A stretch of 64,000 nt of DNA from Wyeomyia smithii (taxonomy: Eukaryota > Arthropoda > Insecta > Diptera > Culicidae), in assembly GCF_029784165.1 (NCBI RefSeq), contig NC_073694.1, positions 30,919,506-30,983,505 on the forward strand, read 5' to 3'. This document shows positions 1 to 13,715 of this stretch, piece by piece. The notes below the pieces were generated by a model that ran no database searches, was not told the origin of the DNA, and was given only the letters and a program-made list of their open reading frames with translations. The translations under genes were made by a program, and so were the position numbers. Numbering within the stretch: position 1 is the stretch's first letter; each line of letters opens with the position of its first letter.

Positions 1-222
1 TCCGTCCCAGTTACAATTTGATATCGAAATGAACATTTTATTAACTTTATCAGTTAAAATAGGGAAACTTGGGCCGCTTTGAGGCATAACTTTTCGAAGT
101 CCAATTGTGTTGTTTGAGAAAATTGTTCAAGAAAATTGTTCATACGAATCTTCTGAATCTTACTGCACAACGAAATTCAAACATCAAATTTTTCCCATAC
201 AAGTCAAGTCATTGCCACCCTA

Positions 223-486
223 CTACAGTGACATGCGTTCGTTCAGACGCACCATGTTTTTCATAGAATTTTCTTCTAAAACTATTTGGATTTTGAATGT
301 CATCACCTCCCCATGCCATAACCGTTCCTCCCCCAAAATTTCGCTAGGATCGAGTGACATTAAAATCCACCAATGATCATCTCGAAGAAACGTATTCAAA
401 CCAAACCACATAACCCTCTCCCCCTCGTCTAAGAATTGAATTGGTGTCCCGCGCTTAAGCCCTAACTGTCTGGTCACTTTATCCAA
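223..486 (-). other. unrecognised open frame, protein-like composition
   Basis: This minus-strand frame of about 87 codons has a globular-protein composition, with tryptophan pairs (DDHWWILM), charged turns and few low-complexity runs, unlike most chance frames nearby. It has no ATG at its upstream end: the first codon is TTG, and an in-frame TAA lies about 12 bases upstream. A pyrimidine-rich stretch ending in AG (minus strand, near 490-520) could be a splice acceptor. I do not recognise the family. It could be an exon, a relic of a mobile or viral gene, or chance. Confidence 0.2.
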
Positions 487-489
487 GAT

Positions 490-3240
490 CGTAGCTTAGG
501 TGCGAAAGGGAGCTGCGATAACAAGAGTAGATGTAACGGCAATTATGAAACGGTTTCGCCCGGCGACCATGACGGAGATAAACCGGCTGGCTGGCCCTTT
601 TACGAATCATAAATGCCTGCGGCAAGCATTAATATTTATATTCGCGTGCAAGCAATCCGGTCACAATGCCTCGCTATCATTGCCAAAAAAGCCATCCTGA
701 AGTTAGGTTATGTTGCACCTTTCTGACAGTGGAACACGTCATAGATGCTGCGTGGGGATTCATTGTGGGCATTGTTGTGATAAAGAAAACGCAAAATATC
801 GCGATTTGTGTTGAGAGAAGGCGAACTTTGTAAAGATCACAAAAGTTACCTGCCGCGTTGCGACACCGTAACAGGCTGAACTGTCATGGAGAAAGTTTCC
901 AAAGCAGGCCTTGGTTGAAATGAATATGCACGAATCGCAAAAAGATCTGCAAAGCTACGGTTTATATTTAGGATCACAGCAGCCCGCTCTGCAGGCAGAT
1001 TATTTGTGTATATCAGTACCAACTCACACCGGTCTATAATTTTCTTGCTATTTTGCGTTGACATGTCAATTCCGAGCGCGGAGCGAACGGTTTCGAGAGA
1101 TGATGATGGTAACGATTTTGCCGCGCATAAATTACATATGGGTGTGTAAGTATTTAAATTAACCAGTCCCAACACACAAAACTTGCGGCAATATTACATA
1201 ACTCTTACGTTCGATGTTCAAATTATCATCCATGCAGACGGCGGCGGAACCGTAAGCGTCGTCACCAAAAAGCCGCATGAAAAGAGCCGCAGCGCGTGCA
1301 TGAGATGAGAACAGGCGGGCACACCTCCGAAGTATCGATGGACCGGTATCCGATGGCCAAAACAAGATAGTACCCAAGCAAACCGAACGATATGGATGGA
1401 GAAGATGCATCTTCACCTTTGATGACTCGATCACGATGTAGTTCGTGTTTGGTGTTACCGACAGGGTCGTCATTAGGGATAATGAAAAGTGGGTCTGGGA
1501 ACATTTTAAACCCAATGATACGATACTGGTTTTTGAGTCACCTTGTCATCAGTGTCTTCACACACACACTACCTTGCATCACTTACTCCCATGTAACAGT
1601 TATCCCCCCAAAGGTATGAGAAACCTTCGAGATAGTAAAACCAATTACCATAGCTGAATAGAATTTTTAATCTCGCCTCAACAAATGTCAGGACACTCAA
1701 GGCAATAGGGGGATCTCACGCTAACTCGTCTATACATTTTTCGAGATTGCATCAAAACTACTAGAGTCTTTTGAGATTTCGAGTATGCGAAGTTGCTTGA
1801 ATTACCGACGTCCGTCGTGAGATTTCTCATTATGGAGTAAATGTGTATCTCAAAGGTACATGGATTCACCGTTTCAAAGTTCATCCAACCGTGTAAGTCA
1901 ATGTTTGTCGAGCAAATGAAATTCTGTGTTCGTTAAAAAAAGTATCATTGGTGCACTAGACAACACAGCAGAGCATGATAAGCACCCAGCTAAGCCGCAT
2001 CGAGCATCACTGGTTCGCTATAAATAATGCTGCCACATTCCCGCATCAGCCAGCATCAACAAGATGAAGATTCGTTCTTCACACAGAATCGGTGAGATGT
2101 GTTACAACACAAGACTGACGCACCTTGTATCAGGTACATGTCTTCCTACGATTTATGACCCTGTTGTAGTTTAACCTAGACTTGCTGTTTGTTTCCGACG
2201 CTCAGGGCTGTAGAACGTAGTTTGTCAATAAGGTAACTATAGCCAACACGAGCGAAGCGCAATTGAAGCTGACATACTGGAAACAGTCGGCATCTATCGG
2301 AATTCCGATGATTAATAAAACAGGTGTAATTATCCATGGAAATGGCATCATCGAGTGCGAGGGAAGAGTTGGTACTATCACGTGGTCGTAATCTCCGATA
2401 ATGATAGTATTTCACAATCAGCTCTGTTCGGTGTTATAAAATGCGTCCCTCAAAACGTAGTCATAAGCGGATAGGGATAGAATTTGATTGTTTTAAAAGT
2501 ACGGTCATTTACCGTTCAGCCGGAAGTTAACCGCTCTCCAAACGCGACGCGACAGCAAAGCCAACAACGTCAACAATGGCGACGGGGAGTCGTGAAGTGC
2601 TTTGAATTTCAATCGAAGACACCTACGAAGGTGCGATCGTGGTGCGGGGCCAACAATACAAAGATGGCCATGAAAGTGTGCACCTATATTTACCATACGG
2701 GTGCGATGATAATCGGAATGCTTTTACACGGCAAACAAAACGGAGGGAGTAAATTTCCATAATTTCCTATTGTCAGGTACCTACTTGCTGAGGTTTGCTA
2801 CTCCCGGTAGAGTTCTGTGCACCTCACCGGTCGGTGCCGGTCGGTTTCCGATCTGAGTCAACCTTGCTTTTCTATAGCTATCGGTAGAATACTTTGACCT
2901 CGGTGTTATACACAGTTCGTCCGTTGTTTCTGTTGAGGTTCAGAACCCGCGTGAAGTGGGCTGATAATATTTGCGTCTTGAGACAAAGAAGTAAAGTTAT
3001 CCAATTGTCGTTGAAAACATTTTTTTTGATAGAAAAAATGTAAATAAATCTTTTCCCTTCTTGATTTTGTTTTAAATTTATATCCAGATGTTTAAAACTT
3101 GTCGTAAATTTGAAGGGAAACCGCACATGAATGTTCAAAAAGAAATATCTGCTTTTAGATATGAAAAAAAAAACAATTATTAAGAGAAATTGCACCAACA
3201 TGAATGTTCTTATTCTACGCATTATTTCTCAAAGGAGCCA
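490..3240. other. no recognisable gene
   Basis: Mixed-composition sequence. Frames open on both strands around 850-1,620 overlap one another, lack recognisable motifs and have no consistent splice signals. I see no terminal inverted repeats or tandem arrays here. Confidence 0.4.
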
Positions 3241-3589
3241 CCTAGTTTTAAAGCATAGAAAATTTTTTAAAAGTTCAATAATTTTTGCTGGTTTTCTAAC
3301 ACTATGAAATTGCAAAATTGGCCCCAGCAAAATTTGATTCTTCAAATATTCTGTGTTTTGAGTGGTTGTCGGCTATATTTGAGAAAAATTGGAAATCATA
3401 ACTTATGTGGTCTCTTCGGTTATTCAGACATTGAGCTTGAGCACACGTTGAGAATCTCTCAAGAATTTTAGGTAAAATGAAATATGTTTCTTTTTTTATT
3501 CTCTCGTTAGCAGAGCTACTTTTAAACTTCTTTAGGTCAATTTGAAACCATTTTTTCATAAATTGTGTTTTAACTCTTTAAGACGGTCA

Positions 3590-4060
3590 CACTGAATTGT
3601 TAGATAGATTTTGAAACAGTTTCGTCTTTAGCTCCATCCATCTATGGAACCACTTTCAGCTGAATTTTGAGTCAATTTCTTTTTTCATTTAGAAGCGTTC
3701 TTAAACCATTAGTCTGATTTTGAATAATTTTTCTACCACCCGGTCGTTCGGTATTTTTTTTTTAGTTTCCGGGAGCGTTCTCAAGCATAGTTAGTTAATA
3801 CGGAATGCCTAGTTTGGTTTTTCCGTTTTTTTCTAAAGAATTTTTTGGACGAATGTTTCTTCTGTACCTTAGAAGCATTTCCAGCCATTTTTAGTTAAAT
3901 TTCGATCATATTTTATTTTGACCTTCTCCGTCTTTTTAAACCGTTTTTAACCAATATTTCCATTGTTTGCTTTCTCTGACCTTCAGAGACATTTTTCATT
4001 CGCTCTGAGCTGAATTCGGAATTTATTCTTTGTCATTCTTTGAAGCCTTTTGAAGGGTTT
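3590..4060 (+). repeat. degenerate T-rich repeat tract
   Basis: T-rich sequence in which similar phrases recur at irregular spacing: variants of TTAGAAGC(G/A)TT, of ACCATTTTTAGTTAAATTT, and of TTTTGA(A/G)T(A/C)AAT. It looks like a strongly eroded tandem repeat with a unit of very roughly 80-100 bases. Related words in the opposite orientation (AAATGCTTCTAA) occur in the A-rich block at 40,540-42,560. Confidence 0.35.
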
Positions 4061-4109
4061 TCAGATGTTTCAAGTGACATTTTGCTTTTTAGGTTATCAG
4101 AGATCAATT

Positions 4110-6095
4110 TTCAGACGTTTGGGCTGCTATTCTCCAACCTCCATATTACGCGGGCATCCTAAATATAGTCTTCGCTGGTCGTTCTTCCAGCATTCTTGCT
4201 ACATGCCCAGCCCACTGCAACCTGCCGTGTTTTATCCGCTTAACTATATCCGCCGATTTGTCATGCTGAACGTTCATGCTTCATGGCCGCAAAGGGCCAC
4301 GGGAAGGATTAGTCTTTTGTAGTGTGCAAGATTAGCACGGGTTTGCGGGCTGCGGGACCTCAGCTGGTTACGTAATCCGTAAAAGGCCCTGTTTGCAGCT
4401 GCTATCTGCCTTTTTATCTTACGGTTGACCTCGTTGTCACATGTCACTAATGTACCCAGGTAAATAAACTCGTCTACTACTTCGAAAGTTGCCCCATCTA
4501 ACAACACCTCAGCACCGACATCCGTCGGACTACCACGTTCTCTACCAGCCACCATGTATATTGTTTTGGCAGAGCTGATGATGAGCTCTATTCTCGGAGC
4601 TTCCCTCCTGAGAGGTCCGAAGGCCTCTTCCACTGCTCTACGGTTTATACCAATGATATTGATATCGTCCGCAAAATCTAGAAGCATGTGAGACTTCGTA
4701 ATGATGGTGCCGCTCCTTTGCACGCCAGCTTTCCGCATAGCACCCTCCAATGCGATGTTGAACAATAAGTTTGACAGCCCGTCTCCCTGCCTATATCCAT
4801 TCACGAAGGAGTTTAATATCTCACCGGCTATCCTGATGCATGATGTAGAACCTCCAAGGGTGGCACGTATAAACCTAATTAGTTTTGTTGGGAAACCATG
4901 TTCGAACATAATTCGCCTGTTCCGTACGCTGCCCTGAAGTCTATGAACAGATGGTGAGTCTGCAAGTTGAATTCTCGAAATTTATCGAGGATCAATCGCA
5001 GGGTGAACGTTTGGTCCGCAGTAAGGCGTCCCACTCGAAAACCGCATTGGTAATCGCCAACAAAGGTCTCCGACAAGGGCTTCAGTCTGTGGAAATAAAT
5101 ACGAGAGAGAATTTTCTAAACGGTGTTGAGAAGGGTTATGCCGCGATAATTACTACAGTTCAGGAAGTGGCCTTACTTGCAGATCGGACATATGAGACCC
5201 TCCAACCAGTCCGAGGATGATTCTTCATCGGATCACGCTTTCAGCATGATTCGGTGTAAAGCACGATGCAGCTGTTCGCTCCCGACTTTGAAGAGTTCAG
5301 CTGGAATGCCGTCCTTACCAGCTGCCTTGCAGTTCTTCAGCTTTTTCACTGCTTCCTTCACCTCGTCCATGGATGGTGGGTCCACAGTTTTGCCATCATC
5401 CTCAATCGCCATCCTGCTCCTTTCGACCACGCTGTTTTCTTCACCATTCAACAGCACACTGAAGTGTTCCTTCCAACGCCTGGCCACCTCCGATCTATCG
5501 GTAATCAGGTTCCCCTCCCTATTGTTGCACATGACAGGGGATAACACGTTTCGGTTCCTGATTTCATTAATCTTCTTGTAGAAGCTTTCGCTTCGTGCCT
5601 GAAAAAGCAACCTTCCGCCTCCGTAAGAATACGCTCCAAAACCTGTCGTTTCTTCCGGCGATGGAGTCTTTTTTCAGCAGCTCAAGCTTCCCGGTATCTT
5701 CCTAAGCTCTGACGGGTCACTGCCGTGACTAACATGTGAACTCTGGCGCGATTCTTTTCAACCGTCGCTCGCTGGCAGTCAGCGTCAAATCACTCAATGG
5801 CTGTCGAGGATGTACCCAACCATTCTTCCGCTGTGGCGCTGATTATACTGTAAATATGCCTCCACTGTTTATTCAGGTTACCTCTAACTTGATCCTCGAT
5901 CCGCTCATCAACCTTCTGCAGGTACTCTGTAGCCACTTCTCCAGTTGATAGCTGCTGGATGTTCAACTGTATCCTCCATGTGGTCCTGGATTTCAAGACG
6001 TTGAATAACCGGGCGCGAATCGTGGATACCACGAGATAATGATCCGAGTCAACGTTAGGTCCTCTAAACGACCTCACGTCTGTCAGGATTGGGAC
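4110..6095 (-). mobile_element. 5'-truncated RTE-like non-LTR retrotransposon
   Basis: A decayed element read on the minus strand. Its 5' limit (about 6,095) falls just before the last endonuclease motif, so most of the endonuclease is missing, as expected when target-primed reverse transcription stops early. The C-terminal segment near 4,130-4,230 encodes a WAGHVARM-type motif also present in the 34,009-34,550 copy and, as WAGHIVRM, in the copy at 60,355-61,480. No target-site duplication could be defined. Assignment to the RTE group rests on endonuclease and RT motifs recalled from mosquito elements; another endonuclease-bearing clade is possible. Confidence 0.75.
4274..6077 (-). pseudogene. 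RTE-like endonuclease/reverse transcriptase remnant
   Basis: The polyprotein is in pieces. The first (6,077-5,790) carries NVDSDHYLV, the end of an APE-type endonuclease. The second (5,610-5,233) is the linker into the RT and contains AAGKDGIPAELFK. A stretch with stops then holds SNYRGITLLN. The piece at 5,076-4,879 has motif A, FIDFRAAYGT, with the catalytic aspartate. The piece at 4,909-4,274 has motif B (RQGDGLSNLLF), motif C (FADDI) and the thumb (YLGTLVTCDN, YGLRNQLRSRS). Frameshifts and stops separate all four, so it cannot make an active protein. The key aspartates survive, so decay is moderate. Confidence 0.8.
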
Positions 6096-6670
6096 TAATG
6101 TGGAAAAAAAATTAAATATCTTTAGAAATTTTATGAATAAGTGTAAATAATAAAATAGAAAAGGATCAAAAGTTTTGAAAATGGCCAGTAAAACGAAAAG
6201 TTAGAGTTGATAAAAATAAACAAAAACATGGAAAATATATTATACGTTATAAGGTTATGATTATGTTAATTGAATTTGTAGCAAATCATCGATTGATGAA
6301 ATGGACAGAGCTTAATTTGAATTAGTTTGAAATCGAAACGAACCTGTCAATAATGAAAAAAGAAACATTACACCAAGTCATTAGATTAATATTTTTTGGG
6401 CCTTCTATTTTATCATAATTTATTATAATATCCTTCGAATAACTAATATTGAATTGCGGTACACTCCACGCTAAAAGGCGAACACGTACGCCTCTAATTG
6501 TAATTGATTGACATTCGATGTATTCGATTTATTATGGTATGGTGACACCTGCTGTGGTACACCCGTTAAGGTGCCGTTTTCCGGACTTATTTGTTGAAGG
6601 TTAGGTTCTATGAGTGGTAGACACCTGTTCGGCTTTGATTCATATGTAATGTTTTGTCAAGAACAGTTAC
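6096..6670. other. no recognisable gene
   Basis: AT-rich sequence between the RTE-like element and a MITE. No open frame with motifs and no inverted repeat of note. Confidence 0.4.
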
Positions 6671-6874
6671 GCCTGTAGTACACTCTTTGTCTAATTGGTC
6701 AAATATTTGACCTTCTGACATAATGGTCAAATTTATTTGACATCATGGTTGTTTGTTTGCCCGTGTTTGCCCCATGTTAAAATCGGAGAGTGACAAATGA
6801 TTATCTATGACCAAATTTTTATCTGTCAAAAAGAGACAAATAATTGACGCTCGGTCAAAGAGTGTACTACAGGC
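6671..6874. mobile_element. 204-bp MITE with 19-bp inverted repeats
   Basis: The ends are exact inverted repeats for 19 bases, GCCTGTAGTACACTCTTTG, with further partial pairing inside (TTATTTGAC / GTCAAATA words). It has no coding capacity. The flanking bases show no clear short target duplication; AAGAAC words on both sides are close but not adjacent. Non-autonomous DNA transposon, superfamily unresolved. Confidence 0.7.
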
Positions 6875-9800
6875 TTTAAGAACTGAAGCTTGAGGAACAA
6901 ATAATCACAGCAGGCAGCGGCATTTGAAGTGTCAACTTTTTTATTTACAATGTGTTTTCGGTATAATATTCGCAACATCCGGGTAATGTTAATGTGTCTA
7001 ATGTGTGTAGATATTACAAATATCATCAACTGATTGCTTTTTTCCTGATTTCAATTGCCGATCAGGTGGCGGCTAAAAGCCAAACTAGAAATTAGTGAGT
7101 GCGCAGGCACAGTGCATGTAACCAGAGTGAGAGAGCATGTAGGAGGAAGTAGGCCAATGGCCGCGGTAGAGCGCTGTAAGTCGAACCAGGTTCCCCCGGT
7201 GCGTGCAGACTAACGATCTGCGAATAGACCCCCATTGAACGTGTGTAAAACATTGCATACGTACATGTTTGAAAGTAAGCAATCGGCCAACAATAATTAC
7301 TAGATCATTTAACGGAGTCTGCTGTTGAGCAAGCGCTAGGCTGGATGAACAAAACAGCGAAACCTTAATGGGATTATTTGCGGCAACCGTTGAGTAGAAA
7401 CTTCCCCCGGAAGTTCCCGATTGGTTGTTCCGGATTTCAATAGATTAATAAAGGCCAGCGATAAGTAACCCATTTGTTGAGCTTCGTGAAGCAAAGCAAG
7501 CTCTCATAGTAAGTCGAAACAATAAACTTTTATTCAACTGAGCGTTGTGAAATATCAAATGCTTAGCATCTTCACTGTATGAAGCCCAATTTGCATTCAA
7601 CCAGAAATGTCAGAATCAAGGCTACTGCAGTATGCCCTACACAGCTTCCAGCTGCAGTTTTCTGCTAGAATAGAGCAATCTCTATCAGTGTTGCACATCC
7701 ACTCCCCTGTACTCGTAATGAACACGGCACGCGCGCCCGGCGGAGGTAGCTGAATCCATTTGTTTTTTAATTCTCTGTTTTGCAGTTAGATTGCTTTTGT
7801 TGTATCTAGGCAATCGCGAGAAGCTTCTTCCCATCATGATGCTACTGCCTACAGTGTTGTTGACCAGCCGGGTTTGTGCAAATAAGAGGTGGTGGTATCG
7901 GAATCGCAAAAAACAGCGGGAAACCTTCGCGCATTGTATTGTGCTCCGACGTGATTGCGTGAACTTCGACAGTTCGTGTTGTGGCGGTAAAGGCACAGAT
8001 GAAAACGAAAGTCTTGCTAAATCAGCTCCGGACGAGAGCGGCAGGAAAAAGAGGCTTAAGAGTAAACAGCAGAATGTAATGAAACTATTTAAACATTCCC
8101 ACCGTTGTCGTCGTTTAGGTTGCAATCAATGTCTACGTGTGTGCACTTTAAAGGATTAATGAACGCAAATTGGTCGACTGTTGTTGCTGCCACTCCAAGG
8201 TACTGCAGTTTGTCAGTCTAAATGTTTGAAATAAAAAGGGATTTGTATCGGCGTATCGCAAAACTACACGCTAACTGTAGCTAAATTGGATTGTGCGAGG
8301 GCAGTTCAGACGTTGCCACCCAGGCAGGCATTCGTGTGCACATCAACTAGCATTAAACGAAATCCCGCATTTGGTAGCGATTTAAAATGTAAATAAGTAA
8401 TCTATCCGTTTGTGTCGATTGCAAAGCTTCTGTTGCTGCTCACCCAGCCAATGCTTTGACTACACTTTGTGTGACACTAAACCCATTGTAACAGTTGTTA
8501 GGTTTGTCGGATTGGCATAAATGGATTATCATGAGACGTAGGCCGTTTGTAGCCGTGGGGCACAATATATAATCAATTGCGCTAATTGGACACAAGCGTG
8601 ATTAGAAGTTAGCAAGAATCACCACTGAGCGAACTTCCGCAGTCTGTGAGAATTTTTTTTACGTAAACGGGCGCTTTGTGCAGTTCGAATCAACCAAAAC
8701 ATAGATGAATATTTGTTTCATTTTCGATATGTTATTCCGAATTTGGTTATAGCAACTTTTTCGTATTTTCAGAGCAGTTTTCTAGTATTTTCAGAGTCGC
8801 ATTTTTGTGTTGTGTAAATGCCTAACATTTGTATGCCTTCGTCTATATACCCCGTGTCTCATTTATTCGCTTAAAGTTTATAATCATTGTTTGAATAATT
8901 TCTGCAATTATTAAGATAGAATCGAATTGTACAGTCAGCAGATGGAAATGGGTTTTCGTCATCAATTTTGCATTAGTTTCTGACTGTTAGTGCTTTGCTG
9001 CTTTATTTTATTACTTAAGGGTTTTTGTAATTTGTATATTTCCGATTGGTAGCTTCCTGATAAACTTCTTTTAACTTTGGTGCTTTTATTATTTTCCGAA
9101 TTCTTGTTTGAATGCTCTATGGTATTCATCAAAGTTGTGTAGCATTATTTGGAATTAACTATGTTGCAAACTTCAAGTAGTTCCTATTTTATGTATTATA
9201 ATTCAAACTGCAAAGATACATTCTAACTCTCGAACAAGTAAACAAAATTTTGCTTTATATCTCTATGAGGAATTTAAACCCCTCAATCTCCTCCCGTGCG
9301 CACGGCTATATATTTATCTCTAGGCTAGGAATAGTAGCTCCAATCTGAGTGAAACTTAATAGTTTGAATATTCACACAAATAATCCCCAACCCACAGGTG
9401 GATAGACTCTCCCGTGAGCCGGAAGCCCTCTGTCGGATGGCAGCGGAACAATGATGCTGTTCGGTGATGCGTCACGTGTGCCCATTTTACAACCGGCGGC
9501 AAACGCATACACCACGGTTGATCAGAGGGAGTGGTCACGTCACCTCACCTCACATTCCGTTCCGTTGCGTCCCATCCAACGATCTTACAGACGAAGAGAA
9601 AACAAACAAATCATTTTGAAATGCGTTAGCACCGGGTGGTATAGACCAGAATAACCTAGCGATAATGTACGTTGGTATGCGCGGAGAATTTACGATTGCC
9701 AATGAATGTGTCCCATCCTATGAAGGTGTACCTGTATAATTTTAGAACCACCTGAGCTACCGGTTCACAGCAGCGAACGAACGTGGAGCGTGACCCGCGT

Positions 9801-12800
9801 AGTAACCGTCCGCGCGCCTGAATACTATAGTCATACAAGTTGTGACTAAGTTGAGCTTTGGATTGCGTTTGTCACGCACCTAACGGAAGGATTTCTGTTT
9901 TTCGTGCGAAACATTTTATATTTTAAAACGTCACTCGTTTGGATACGGTTGAACCCACCCAATCTCGGATGTTATTCAACCATGCAGTCGGCAGCAGTCG
10001 GTTGTCAGTTGCAGGTGGGATTATGCAAATTCGACGTCTCCAGCCCAAGTGTAACTAGTTTTGTTTAGCAATGCGAAAGTCGTAAAATGACAGTTACGGA
10101 AAGGCGCTGCGGAGAGGAAAAAACACAATAGCATTTCCAGATTTACTATTGTCAACACTCTTCAACTCAGCAGTAAACTGCAAATCTGATATAGAGCAAC
10201 ATGCATACTGTAAAGTTACGCAGCGCAAAGCGGGCATTTTACTATAATACTAGCAACTACTGTACTGTACGCAGAATGTCGGAAGAAGGCTGGGTTCATT
10301 CTCACGATTAATTGTTGCAAGAGCTTATCGCGAATTTATCTTTTGCATAGGCCACCGCCGGCCACCAGCACGAACCGCTGAGGCAAAAAAAAACTCCGAT
10401 CTAAACAGTTGAACAGCGCGAGCGGCTATTGTTTGCACTGGAAAATTAATCTTACCACTTATTAGCGTCGATTTTGTGGATAGTTTTTTGATGTTGTAGT
10501 CGCTTATGTAACGTCCTACAAGCAATAAACTTGTTTTGAAAGACGATGCTATCGTTTAAAAACCTTTCTGATTCTATGAGACTACATCTAAATCAGTGAT
10601 GTTTTGGCATAACAATGATAATATTATATTTTCATCTTTAAAACACTGGTATTTAAGATCTTTCGATTTGCATCGTACGTATTCTTTCAACTTCTCTACT
10701 GTTTTTTACTTACAACTAGTATGTTGGATTTAAACTGCTTTTTAATAAAAGGTTTATTCAATTATACGTTCTGCATAGCTATTTATCAGATGGACTCAAC
10801 TGAACTGAACTAAGCGATATCCCTTCCCAAACGACCGTGACCTTTTCTACCGTACAGTTAATTATAAAACAGCAAACGCAGTAACCCGTTTTTGGTTTTG
10901 TTGTTGATTAATGTCTTTTTGCGAACCCATTAAAGTTGACAGTTGACGAACGGGGAACAGCTCTGTTGCTGTTCAGACAGAACGTCGTCGCGTAAGCTGC
11001 CTGCCAGAATCGTGCACATTTCCTTTTATTTTTTTCTGTACTGTTTACAAAAGTCAATGATCAATGTGATAGCATCGGTTACAACCGAGTCGGATGGCGA
11101 CCTTAACGATCGAAACGGCCTCAGCAACGTGAAACTCCAGTTCGGATACGAGGTAGCCGAGACTCGCACCGGGTCCGGTGGTGTACAAAGGAAACAAAAA
11201 CAAATAGGAAGACGACTGCTTCTACATGTTTCGTTCAGATGGCAGCAACGTCGGCGAAGACCAGCCAACCTCGAAACCGCCTCACGGTCAACGTTTGCTA
11301 CAAGAGGAAAGGTTAGTGAAAGAAGAAAGGCCAATAATTGATACCGTTTTATGCGCCGGTTTTGTGGTTTTTCTGCTGTCTTACCTGGCGGCAGCCGCGC
11401 TGCGCGGCTTAACCACGGCGGTTTCGTGCGGTGCAACTCGTTCCTGTGCTGGGTGTAGTTCGAAACCGGCGAATTACGAACACTTTGGCGTGAGCTTAAG
11501 TGGATCTGGATAACCATACAATAGACGGAGATTGGTTGCGGGCAATTTCATAGCCTTTTGTGGGTAGAATGAGAATAATGAATTGAAACTGCGCTTGATG
11601 GGATCTTGTAAGTCACGCAATGTGACGAATTACGGAGAGTGTGAGGTGGGTGTCATCTGGTTGCCAAGCATTGAACCATTAGCAGCAAGTTTTGTTCATT
11701 CTTCGAACACACAAACAAACATATGATTTCTAATTTCTCTAAGACTTTCCACTCGTTGTAAAACTTTTTTGCTTAGCGACTTGTTTGGTTTGACTAAGGA
11801 ATCTTGTTCGTGAATGTGTTTAACTGTTTGTTTTTTTTTTTTTGTTGCAGTATGCGCAAACTTTTTTGATAACAGTTTTATGGAAATCGCCATGTTTTCC
11901 ACGGTTCGACTGTACTGTACTGCGTTGGAACGGTGTTTCTTTTTCCTTTAATTACGCGAAAAGCAGAAGTAGCCTATGCTATGTTAACGCAAATTAATCA
12001 AACCGAAACACTTTCACCGTTGGATAGTTGTACACCTAGACGCTAGTTTCGTTCTGATTCAATGATTTTGTCTGAGTGATTTTGTTTGCATTTCCTTTTT
12101 TGTTCTCTTGTTTTACAATATCCAATCGTTAGATGCGAATAATCAAACAAACAATTGGCTAAGATATCTCCTGACGAAACCATGGCCACAGTTTTGCATT
12201 GGCCAAGTTCTCACGCAATGGCGTCAGAGGCTAATCCGCCAAAAGGCAAGTTCTCTTCAGTTTCTTGTGAACTCATCAATCTAGCTAGCTTTCGTCAGTC
12301 AGAAGTTGGAAAAAATCCGGTCGTAAGATTCCAAGCTGGCATTTTTACTTCTAATGGAAGTCACCGCCGCCGCTCTCTGAGGGGTCATTCGTTTCAATTA
12401 ACCGGAGAATGAGTCATAAAAAGTTAGAGTTCAAGTTAGACTATCTTCCAACCGCAACCGTGACCACCGACGCCGCGAACCGCAAGTCTGGAAACAACGT
12501 CTAAGAATCTAGTGACGAAATATTGTTTTTTTTTGCGGACCTCCGCGAGATTACGCAATCCGAGCGCAACTGGCACCGGTGGTGGGTGGTTGCGGAGCAG
12601 CCATTAAACGGTTTTGCAGCCGCAGAAAAATTAGCTAAGCTCTAACTCGTTCGTTCGTTTAATGGTGGCGTAAAATAAACAATCACCTTCTGCGACATTT
12701 CGTTCTCACGTTGTTTGTTTCGCTAATCCGTTTAGCTTTGGTGTGGGTTTTACTATTGCGGTTGATTCTACGTATTTCTGCATATTTGTTTGAAGTTTTA

Positions 12801-13715
12801 ATTGTTGGGATTCCACGAAGTTTGTGCTTTCGTTGCTTTCTGTACAGTAGCAGCATATTGGTAGTCGTGTTACAAGCCAAATTCAAATGTTTTGTATTTT
12901 GAGGACGATTTTAATAATTGGTTAAAAGATTTCAAATCAGTAAAAATAAAATGGGAAAAATTACCCAAATTTGCAATTCAAGTCAAGTTCGTTACTCATA
13001 GCATTGCTGTCTTTTGTAGTTTTCAGTACTGGAATATGCGCCAGTCACATTTGAGAGCTCATCTCTCGCTGTTTAGTCAAAGAGCAACAGCCGAGTGTGT
13101 GAAAATATTACTGTAATCATAGCTTCTTTTCTACTCTCTCCTACTTTAAGTGCACTTAAATTCTGATTACCAGTCGTGCGCAGAGAATCGGGATTATATT
13201 TTAACATAACTAATTAAGCTCAATAAATAAAAAAACATTGTGAGTTAAAACGCATGTACTACAAGTGAAACTAATCGCAGCTCATAGCTTCAACTGACTG
13301 ACAGTTTGTACTCTTATTCCACCTTTGATTTGCCATTTTTTCGATTTTTAACTGGGCAGCTTTGCAGAAAGTTTTATAATAAGAAGTACAAAAATCTTTA
13401 ATAGTGAAATGGAAAATTCAGAAGTTAAAAAATTTAAAAGACTCTTTGTTCTTTTGGCCGATTTGATTACTTTATGACTGCCTATGTAGAATATTCGATT
13501 TTTCTACCTTGCTACTCTCGAGTTTTCGTTTATGAGAGGAAAAAGGCGGGTAATGTCAATAATAAGATAATCAATCAGTTATACGATTTTTTTACTTCTG
13601 AGCTTCAGTTTAGTTTGAAGCTTACTTCCCCAATTTTTATCTGCGATATTCAAAAGTATGGACAATTTCTTTTCGGCGTTGCAACTGTTCGGTATCTCGA
13701 TGTAAGTTAGCTATA
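6875..13715. other. long stretch without recognisable gene
   Basis: About 6.8 kb of non-coding-looking sequence. At 7,685-8,160 and 10,940-11,520, GC-richer blocks leave frames open on both strands at once, a composition effect rather than evidence of coding. A possible minus-strand donor (CCAG|GTAAGA) lies near 11,381-11,390. At 12,540-12,620 and 9,290-9,660 there is locally higher GC. No tRNA, satellite or transposon ends were found. Confidence 0.4.

Noticed and set aside
7685..8159. 146-codon minus frame with a hydrophobic start and 122-codon plus frame
   Set aside because: Mutually overlapping, low-complexity in parts, no recognisable domain; the apparent signal peptide is a TTT/CTT-rich run.
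10943..11517. Long frames on both strands (132, 95 and 163 codons)
   Set aside because: All overlap in a GC-rich block where stops are rare. No family motifs, and the candidate minus-strand donor near 11,385 has no matching acceptor I could support.
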